NCBI GenBank assembly: GCA_002787455.1
Contig: PCWU01000081.1
Coordinates: 1 to 12,090, forward strand
DNA: 12,090 nucleotides
Direction of reading: 5' to 3'
Source: Gallionellaceae bacterium CG11_big_fil_rev_8_21_14_0_20_60_62
Lineage (GTDB): Bacteria > Pseudomonadota > Gammaproteobacteria > Burkholderiales > Gallionellaceae
The translations under genes were made by a program, and so were the position numbers. Positions 6,655 to 12,090 of the stretch are shown one piece after another. Under the pieces are notes generated by a model. It was given only the letters and a program-made list of their open reading frames with translations. It did no database searches and had not been told where the DNA came from. The stretch's first letter is position 1. Every line of letters starts with the position of its first letter.

Positions 6655-7006
6655 ATCTGCTGAACGCGCTTTTTTCCCGCGAAGAAGCAGGATATCCCGC
6701 CAGCAGGGTTTTTCTGCCATCCTCAAACACAGGGCGCAGACAACTCGCTGGTTTGCAGTACATGTCCAAAGCAACCTCGCCGGGTGTGCCCGACTTGGTA
6801 TAACCGTGAGCAAAAGACTTATTCCCGGAGCAGTCGACAGGAACAAAATCAAGAGGATGGTTAGGGAAAATTTTCGATCCTTTACCCGTAAGGGTATTGA
6901 AGCTGATGTGGTGATCCGTTTGCGTCTTGCTTTGAAAAAGAAAGATTTCCCGCTTGCCAAGGCACAGCTTGTACATGCACTAAACGCCGTTGTGGACAAA
7001 AAATAA
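6635..7006 (+). CDS. rnpA: Ribonuclease P protein component
   Basis: A 123-residue basic protein, the protein subunit of RNase P, which helps the catalytic RNA remove 5' leaders from tRNA precursors. The RNR signature is clear at 69-81 (RNKIKRMVRENFR), with the preceding RLGITVSKR strand (53-61) and a Phe-rich N-terminal segment around FFPRRSRISRQQGFSAIL. Length fits the family (E. coli 119). The only plausible start is GTG at 6635, because no ATG, GTG or TTG occurs in frame before the conserved core. This start lies within rpmH, so translation is probably coupled to it. It ends in TAATG shared with the start of yidD. Confidence 0.93.
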   Translation: MQDWASKSAERAFFPRRSRISRQQGFSAILKHRAQTTRWFAVHVQSNLAGCARLGITVSKRLIPGAVDRNKIKRMVRENFRSFTRKGIEADVVIRLRLALKKKDFPLAKAQLVHALNAVVDKK

Positions 7007-7215
7007 TGCGCCGATTTATGCTTTTTTTGGTCCGGGCGTACCAGTATCTTGTTAGTCCGCAATTGCCCCCTTCATGCAGGTTTTATCCTTCATGCTCGCA
7101 TTATGCCGAGGAGGCGATCAGCAAGCACGGCCCGTTCAAGGGGTTGTGGTTGTCGGTAAAGAGGGTAATCCGATGCAACCCCTGGAGCGCGGGCGGACAC
7201 GACCCGGTTCCGTAG
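7006..7215 (+). CDS. yidD: Membrane protein insertion efficiency factor YidD
   Basis: A 69-residue protein of the YidD family, encoded between rnpA and yidC as is usual. It shows the N-terminal amphipathic/hydrophobic helix (FMLFLVRAYQYLVSP), the CRFYPSCSHYAEEAI motif with Cys24 and Cys30, a KGLWLSVKRVIRC segment (Cys57), and the C-terminal GGHDPVP. Family members sit on the inner face of the cytoplasmic membrane and assist YidC/Sec insertion; they are not enzymes with a known reaction. The ATG overlaps the last base of the rnpA stop codon and there is no obvious Shine-Dalgarno, suggesting reinitiation. Confidence 0.96.
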   Translation: MRRFMLFLVRAYQYLVSPQLPPSCRFYPSCSHYAEEAISKHGPFKGLWLSVKRVIRCNPWSAGGHDPVP

Positions 7216-7223
7216 TTACATAT

Positions 7224-7229
7224 AGGTGA
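7224..7229 (+). promoter_or_regulatory. Ribosome binding site fixing the yidC start
   Basis: AGGTGA lies eight bases before ATG 7238. The frame is also open from a GTG at 7226, but that codon is inside this Shine-Dalgarno and would add four residues (beginning MILK) before the typical MDTRR start, so ATG 7238 is preferred. Confidence 0.75.
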
Positions 7230-7237
7230 TATTAAAG

Positions 7238-8863
7238 ATGGATACCCGTCGCTTGTTGTTGTTTATTGTTTTTTCTTTTTCTCTGATTGTGTTGTGGGGG
7301 GAATGGAGCAACAGAAATCAACCGCATTCAAGCCTAAACGAGGTGGCTGAAAAAACCAATCTGCCGCAACCCGTTGAGCGTGCAACGCCGGCACCGCAAA
7401 GACATGTTGCCGCAGCGGTGATGGCGGATGGGGAAATGATTCATGTCGTCACCGATACACTGGAGGTTGAACTCAATACAGCTGGCGCAAATCTGCAAAA
7501 GGTTTCCCTGTTAAAACACAAGGATGCAAACGACACCAGCAAGCCAATTGTTTTGATGCAACGACGGGACGACCACACTTACCTCGCCCAATCCGGGCTA
7601 CTGGGTGAAGGCTTGCCAACCCACATTGCCACTTATAACGCCGTACAAAAGGAATTTAAGCTGGAGGATGGCGCGGACGAGTTGAGGGTGGAGTTCACCG
7701 CCAGTGAAAACAAGAATGCGCGGGTCAGCAAGGTCTATGTGTTTCATCGCGGCAGTTACCTGGTGGATGTTTCCTACCGGATTGAGAATATGAGCCAGGT
7801 TAGCCTGGTGCCATCCGCCTATTTCCAGTTTGTCCGCGATTCTTCAGCCCCGCAAGGCGCTTCCGTTTTTATCCCCACCTATACCGGCCCCGCCTTCTAC
7901 ACCGATGCGGAAAAATTCAAGAAGGTAGACTTTCCCAGTATCGAAAAGAAAAAGGCCGACCTACCACCCGCCAGTGATAACGGCTGGGTCGGGATGTTGC
8001 AGCATTATTTTGTTGCCGCCTGGCTTCCGCAAAACGGAACAAAACGCGAGTTTTACGCCAGACAACTGGACGGAGGTCTTTATTCCGCCGGTTTGGTGCT
8101 GGCGGTGCCGGAAATCAAGGTGGGCGAGCAAGCCGTGTTTGGTACGCAGCTTTACGTCGGACCCGCAAAATCGAAGCTGGACGAGGTCGCCCTGGGTTTG
8201 GGTCTGACTGTGGATTACGGTATTTTCACCATTTTTGCGACCCCGTTGTTTTGGTTGATGTCATTCATCAATCAATGGGTTGGAAACTGGGGTTTTTCCA
8301 TCATCCTGCTCACTGTGCTGATCAAGCTGGCTTTTTTCCCGTTGTCTGCGGCGAGTTATCGCTCCATGGCCAAAATGCGGGTGGTTGCGCCAAAGCTTGA
8401 GAAGATAAAAAAACAATACGGGGATGACCGCGAGCGCCTGAATAAAGCGATGATGGATTTGTACAAGACCGAAAAAATCAACCCGCTTGGGGGTTGTTTG
8501 CCGGTCCTCATTCAAATTCCGGTCTTCATCGGCCTGTATTGGTCAATACTGGAAAGCGTCGAACTGCGCCACGCGCCGTTTATTGGTTGGATTATTGATC
8601 TCTCGGCAACCGATCCGTATTTCGTGCTGCCTGTGATTATGGGGGTCAGCATGCTGATTCAGACCCGCTTAAATCCTGTGCCGGCAGATCCGCTGCAGGC
8701 CAAGATTATGAAGATTATGCCAATTGCGTTCAGTATTATTTTCTTTTTCTTCCCTGCTGGGTTGGTTTTGTATTCCATCGTGAACAACGTTCTCTCGATC
8801 AGCCAGCAGTGGTACATCACGCGCGCAGCCGAAGCCGGCCAAAAAGGTGGCGCAAAAGACTGA
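7238..8863 (+). CDS. yidC: Membrane protein insertase YidC
   Basis: A 541-residue insertase (Oxa1/Alb3 family, Gram-negative form) that folds and inserts inner-membrane proteins alone or with SecYEG. An N-terminal anchor helix (about 6-20) is followed by a large periplasmic P1 domain (about 25-325). The conserved C-terminal core has membrane segments near 328-345, 352-370, 420-438, 458-475 and 493-520. Conserved stretches are SMAKMRVVAPK (376-386), KINPLGGCLPVLIQIPVF (413-430), SVELRHAPF (440-448) and FFPAGLVLY (504-512). The hydrophilic-groove position that is Arg366 in E. coli appears to be Lys363 here (LTVLIKLAFFPL), a conservative change. It follows yidD and its last 17 bases overlap mnmE. 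Confidence 0.97.
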   Translation: MDTRRLLLFIVFSFSLIVLWGEWSNRNQPHSSLNEVAEKTNLPQPVERATPAPQRHVAAAVMADGEMIHVVTDTLEVELNTAGANLQKVSLLKHKDANDTSKPIVLMQRRDDHTYLAQSGLLGEGLPTHIATYNAVQKEFKLEDGADELRVEFTASENKNARVSKVYVFHRGSYLVDVSYRIENMSQVSLVPSAYFQFVRDSSAPQGASVFIPTYTGPAFYTDAEKFKKVDFPSIEKKKADLPPASDNGWVGMLQHYFVAAWLPQNGTKREFYARQLDGGLYSAGLVLAVPEIKVGEQAVFGTQLYVGPAKSKLDEVALGLGLTVDYGIFTIFATPLFWLMSFINQWVGNWGFSIILLTVLIKLAFFPLSAASYRSMAKMRVVAPKLEKIKKQYGDDRERLNKAMMDLYKTEKINPLGGCLPVLIQIPVFIGLYWSILESVELRHAPFIGWIIDLSATDPYFVLPVIMGVSMLIQTRLNPVPADPLQAKIMKIMPIAFSIIFFFFPAGLVLYSIVNNVLSISQQWYITRAAEAGQKGGAKD

Positions 8864-10190
8864 CACAATCGCGGCAATCGCCACCGCTTCAGGGCAGGGC
8901 GGCATTGGCGTGGTGCGTCTGTCCGGCCCCAACCTTGAGACATTCTGCCACGCGTTGCTGGGCTTTTTGCCACAAACCCGCTTGGCTTGCTATACCCCTT
9001 TTATCGATTGCGACGGCTCTCCGATCGACCGCGGGATCGCACTGTATTTCACCGCCCCGCACTCATACACCGGTGAAACCGTGCTGGAATTACAGGGGCA
9101 TGGCGGGGTGGCGGTGATGCAACTCCTGTTGCAACGCTGCCTTGCGCTGGGTGCCCGCCTAGCGCATCCCGGCGAGTTCACCCAGCGGGCGTTCCTGAAT
9201 GGAAAGCTGGACTTGGCCCAGGCCGAAAGTGTGGCAGATCTCATCGCGGCGACCACCCAACAAGCCGCGCGCAGTGCAGCGCGTTCCTTGCAGGGAGATT
9301 TTTCTGCGGCGATTCGTGACGTTGTGGCGATGTTGATCGATCTGCGGGTGTATGCGGAGGCGTTGATTGACTTTCCAGAAGAAGAGGATGTGCCGCTACA
9401 ACGGCAGTCTCACCTCGATACCAGGCTGTCTCAAATAAGAGCGCAGTTGGTTCATATTCGTGACTTGGCCAGGCAAGGGAGCATCCTGCGCGAAGGCGCG
9501 CAGATTGTCCTGGTTGGGGCGCCCAATGCGGGCAAATCCAGTTTGCTTAATTGTTTGGCGGGAGAGGAGGTGGCTTTGGTCAGCGATATTCCCGGTACCA
9601 CTCGCGATGCCATACGCCTGGTGCTCCAAATTGACGGGGTTCCGTTGCACTTGGTCGATACGGCAGGAGTGCGCGAAACCAAAGATGCAATTGAATTGTT
9701 GGGCATCGCCCGCACCCGGGAAAATATCGCCAAAGCGGATATGGTGCTGATCCTGCTGGACGAGGCGCACCCAATTCACCTTGAGGATGATTTTGTGCGC
9801 GCCAGCGCCAGCCGTGGTACGCCGCTCATTTTCATTCACAACAAAATTGATCTTTTGAATAAGGCAGCAAAAGTAGAGCAAAGCAGTGATGCGATCCATC
9901 TCTATCTTTCCGCCAAAACCGGTGCCGGCATCGATGCGCTAAAACAGGAAATACTCAAATTGGCAGGTTGGCAGCATGCGGATGGAGTGTTTATGGCGCG
10001 CTCCCGCCATCTGGCGGCTATCGCCACGGCACTAAAAGAACTGGATGATGCCGCCGCCCAACATGCCGCCCTGGAATTGGTGGCAGAGTCTTTGCGCCAG
10101 GCACAGCACGCCCTGAATACCATCACCGGGGAGTTTGTCGCCGACGATCTGTTGGGCGAGATTTTTGGCCGGTTCTGCATTGGAAAGTAG
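8847..10190 (+). CDS. mnmE: tRNA uridine-5-carboxymethylaminomethyl(34) synthesis GTPase MnmE
   Basis: A 447-residue GTPase that works with MnmG to install the carboxymethylaminomethyl group at wobble uridine 34 of certain tRNAs, using methylene-tetrahydrofolate. It has the N-terminal folate-binding domain (about 1-118), a helical domain, and an inserted G domain with P-loop GAPNAGKS (224-231), TTRD (251-254), DTAG (271-274) and NKID (332-335), then the essential C-terminal CIGK (Cys444). The start is GTG at 8847, inside the end of yidC; it aligns exactly with the normal N-terminus (DTIAAIATASGQGGIGVVRLSG), and no ATG is nearby. AAGG abuts the start rather than being well spaced, so translation probably depends on coupling to yidC. 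Confidence 0.96.
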   Translation: MAQKTDTIAAIATASGQGGIGVVRLSGPNLETFCHALLGFLPQTRLACYTPFIDCDGSPIDRGIALYFTAPHSYTGETVLELQGHGGVAVMQLLLQRCLALGARLAHPGEFTQRAFLNGKLDLAQAESVADLIAATTQQAARSAARSLQGDFSAAIRDVVAMLIDLRVYAEALIDFPEEEDVPLQRQSHLDTRLSQIRAQLVHIRDLARQGSILREGAQIVLVGAPNAGKSSLLNCLAGEEVALVSDIPGTTRDAIRLVLQIDGVPLHLVDTAGVRETKDAIELLGIARTRENIAKADMVLILLDEAHPIHLEDDFVRASASRGTPLIFIHNKIDLLNKAAKVEQSSDAIHLYLSAKTGAGIDALKQEILKLAGWQHADGVFMARSRHLAAIATALKELDDAAAQHAALELVAESLRQAQHALNTITGEFVADDLLGEIFGRFCIGK

Positions 10191-10203
10191 GGCGCCGCAA
10201 GAA

Positions 10204-10219
10204 TGTTTCACGTGAAACA
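10204..10219. promoter_or_regulatory. parS site (ParB binding), mnmE-mnmG spacer
   Basis: A second TGTTTCACGTGAAACA, identical to the one at 3671-3686 and a perfect palindrome. It begins 14 bases after the mnmE stop codon and ends 62 bases before the mnmG start. The two sites lie about 6.5 kb apart and bracket dnaN, dnaA and the candidate origin. Confidence 0.93.
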
Positions 10220-10233
10220 GTCGTCTTGGGTTG

Positions 10234-10262
10234 CTAGACGCATTGTTGTAAGATGCGACCCC
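10234..10262 (+). promoter_or_regulatory. Weak candidate promoter for mnmG
   Basis: TTGGGT followed after 17 bases by TAAGAT gives a three-of-six -35 and a four-of-six -10, about 20 bases before the mnmG start codon. The 91-base mnmE-mnmG spacer is the longest gap in the plus-strand cluster, so a separate promoter is reasonable, but the match is poor. Confidence 0.25.
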
Positions 10263-10281
10263 TTTTAAGGTGGATGGCGGA

Positions 10282-12090
10282 ATGGAAACCCCGGACAAAT
10301 TCGATGTGATTGTAGTGGGAGGCGGGCACGCGGGCACCGAAGCCGCGCTCGCCAGCGCCCGCAGCGGCAGTAAAACACTGTTGCTTAGCCACAACATTGA
10401 AACCCTTGGGCAGATGTCGTGCAACCCCTCCATCGGCGGTATCGGCAAGGGACATTTGGTTAAGGAGGTGGATGCGCTGGGTGGGGTGATGGCACGGGCG
10501 GCCGATGTTGCAGGGATTCAATTTCGCATTCTGAATTCCAGCAAGGGTCCGGCGGTTCGTGCTACCCGTGCTCAAGCGGATCGACTGTTATACAAGCAGG
10601 CAATCCGATCGGTCCTTGAAAATCAGTCCAATCTTTGGCTTCTGCAGCAGGGGGTGGATGGTTTGTGGCTGGATGGCGATCGCGTGGTGGGCGTTATAAC
10701 CCGGCTCGGTTTGCGTTTTGCTTCAGCCAGCGTCGTGCTCACAACGGGCACTTTTTTGTCGGGTTTAATCCATGTTGGTCTATCCCATTATCCGGCGGGC
10801 AGGGCGGGCGATCCGCCTGCAATGAACCTTGCCGCACAATTGCGCGATCTGGGGTTGCCCGTCGGCAGACTGAAAACAGGAACACCGCCGCGCATTGATG
10901 GGCGCACCATTGACTTTACGGTGATGCGGGAACAACACGGCGACGATCCGTTGCCGGTGTTTTCGTTTTTGGGAGATGTCACGCAACATCCGCGCCAACT
11001 TCCTTGCTGGATTACCGAAACCAATGAGAAAACACATGAAATCATCCGCGGCGGGTTGAGTCGTTCACCCATGTTTACAGGGGTTATTGAAGGGGTGGGG
11101 CCGCGCTACTGTCCTTCAGTGGAAGATAAGATTACACGATTTGCCGATAAATCATCGCATCAGATATTTCTTGAACCGGAGGGATTGACCACCCACGAAA
11201 TCTATCCGAATGGGATTTCCACCAGCCTGCCCTATGATGTGCAAGTGGCGCTGGTGCATTCCATCAGAGGTTTGGAGAGCGCACATATCCTGCGCCCCGG
11301 GTATGCCATTGAATACGATTATTTCGACCCGCGCGGACTAAAAAGCTCGCTAGAAACCAAGGCAATTCAGGGTTTGTTCTTTGCCGGGCAGATTAATGGC
11401 ACGACCGGCTATGAGGAGGCGGCTGCGCAGGGACTGCTGGCGGGCATCAACGCGTCCCTGCAGGCGCGCGGCATGGAGGTCTGGTGTCCGCGCCGGAATG
11501 AAGCCTATCTTGGGGTGATGGTTGATGACCTGATCACGCGCGGTGTGACCGAGCCGTATCGCATGTTCACCAGTCGCGCCGAATATCGTTTGCAGTTGCG
11601 CGAGGACAATGCCGACCAGCGCCTGACCGGGGTCGGACGCCAGCTGGGGCTGGTGGATGAAGCCAGATGGTGTGCGTTTGCGCGGAAACGCGAAGCCATC
11701 GAGCGCGAAGAGCAGAGGTTAAAAACGACATGGCTAAATCCCGCTTCCTTACCGGAGCAGGAAGCAGAGCGCGTGCTGGGCAAGAAAATCGAGCGGGAAT
11801 ACTCGTTGTACGATCTGTTGCGGCGGCCACAAGTGGACTATCGTTCACTGATGTCATTACCGGAAATGGACGCGGAAGTGTCTGATGAGATCGCGCTCCA
11901 AGTAGAAATTGCAGCGAAATATCACGGATACATTGAAAAACAGAAAGTTGAAATTGCGCAGCAGGCAGGTTACGAGGACTTGCGTCTGCCGGCAGGTATG
12001 AATTACTGCCTGGTGCGCGGTTTGTCGATAGAGGCGCAGCAAAGATTCAATCTGCAACAACCCGAAACATTGGGGCAGGCGGCGCGAATC
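10282..12090 (+). CDS. mnmG: tRNA uridine-5-carboxymethylaminomethyl(34) synthesis enzyme MnmG, 3' end cut by window
   Basis: The FAD-dependent partner of MnmE (also GidA). The frame is open for 603 codons without interruption to the window end; family members are about 630 residues, so only some 25-30 are missing. The Rossmann FAD motif GGGHAGTE is at 13-20, catalytic-region Cys47 lies in MSCNPSIGGIGKGHLVKEVD, and Cys277 lies in GPRYCPS; both cysteines fall at the same numbers as in E. coli MnmG. Further family segments are GRLKTGTPPRID, FLEPEGLTT, YPNGIST, FFAGQINGTTGYEEAAAQG and PYRMFTSRAEYRL. AAGGTGG eight bases before the ATG is a strong Shine-Dalgarno. A parS site lies in the spacer upstream. 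Confidence 0.97.
   Translation, partial: METPDKFDVIVVGGGHAGTEAALASARSGSKTLLLSHNIETLGQMSCNPSIGGIGKGHLVKEVDALGGVMARAADVAGIQFRILNSSKGPAVRATRAQADRLLYKQAIRSVLENQSNLWLLQQGVDGLWLDGDRVVGVITRLGLRFASASVVLTTGTFLSGLIHVGLSHYPAGRAGDPPAMNLAAQLRDLGLPVGRLKTGTPPRIDGRTIDFTVMREQHGDDPLPVFSFLGDVTQHPRQLPCWITETNEKTHEIIRGGLSRSPMFTGVIEGVGPRYCPSVEDKITRFADKSSHQIFLEPEGLTTHEIYPNGISTSLPYDVQVALVHSIRGLESAHILRPGYAIEYDYFDPRGLKSSLETKAIQGLFFAGQINGTTGYEEAAAQGLLAGINASLQARGMEVWCPRRNEAYLGVMVDDLITRGVTEPYRMFTSRAEYRLQLREDNADQRLTGVGRQLGLVDEARWCAFARKREAIEREEQRLKTTWLNPASLPEQEAERVLGKKIEREYSLYDLLRRPQVDYRSLMSLPEMDAEVSDEIALQVEIAAKYHGYIEKQKVEIAQQAGYEDLRLPAGMNYCLVRGLSIEAQQRFNLQQPETLGQAARI

Noticed and set aside
6493..7062. 189-codon open frame on the minus strand opposite rpmH and rnpA
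   Set aside because: It lies antisense to two clearly conserved genes, has no recognisable domain and no promoter or ribosome binding site; it looks like a chance open frame.
8209..8217. DnaA-box-like TGTGGATTA in yidC
   Set aside because: Single near-match within coding sequence, away from AT-rich sequence or other boxes.
10274..10309. Tiny upstream reading frame overlapping the mnmG start (ATGGCGGAATGG...)
   Set aside because: It is eleven codons long, in another frame, and the AAGGTGG ribosome binding site is correctly spaced for mnmG itself; no evidence that it is translated.
1..12090. A new defence, mobile or biosynthetic system
   Set aside because: Every long coding frame on the expected strand belongs to a universal housekeeping family; there are no insertion sequences, CRISPR repeats, tRNA-associated islands or unknown genes in this window.

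Overview
This window is a bacterial chromosomal replication-origin neighbourhood, made almost entirely of conserved housekeeping genes. Protein content and order (dnaA-dnaN-gyrB with no recF between dnaN and gyrB; divergent rpmH-rnpA-yidD-yidC-mnmE-mnmG; pyrE and xth beside gyrB) suggest a betaproteobacterium, possibly of the Nitrosomonadales. That placement is inference from gene order and protein character, not from a database search.

Left part (1-1220): a partial pyrE on the minus strand and a complete exodeoxyribonuclease III gene on the plus strand diverge from a 95-base spacer. The spacer carries a palindromic TATAAT element readable as a -10 box on either strand. The exonuclease gene converges on gyrB.

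Middle part (1221-6519): gyrB, dnaN and dnaA lie on the minus strand in the transcription order dnaA, dnaN, gyrB. The 199-base dnaA-dnaN spacer holds two TTATCAACA boxes, further near-consensus DnaA boxes and a 90-base segment of about 21% GC, so it is the best oriC candidate. The dnaN-gyrB spacer holds a perfect 16-base parS site. The divergent dnaA-rpmH spacer holds one perfect DnaA box (TTATCCACA) and a strong rpmH promoter.

Right part (6520-12090): rpmH, rnpA, yidD, yidC, mnmE and mnmG run on the plus strand. Three junctions overlap (rpmH/rnpA, rnpA/yidD, yidC/mnmE), which suggests one tightly coupled transcription unit. It makes ribosomal protein L34, the RNase P protein, two membrane-protein insertion factors and the two subunits of the tRNA wobble-uridine modification enzyme. 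A second perfect parS site sits between mnmE and mnmG, and mnmG runs off the window end about 25-30 residues short of its usual length.

The genes combine initiation (DnaA), processivity (beta clamp), supercoiling (GyrB) and, through parS, chromosome segregation. All coding genes belong to well-known families and I found no new biological system. The points worth a second look are the two parS sites flanking the origin, the distribution of DnaA boxes on both sides of dnaA, the symmetric promoter, and the extreme compactness of the rpmH-mnmE cluster.
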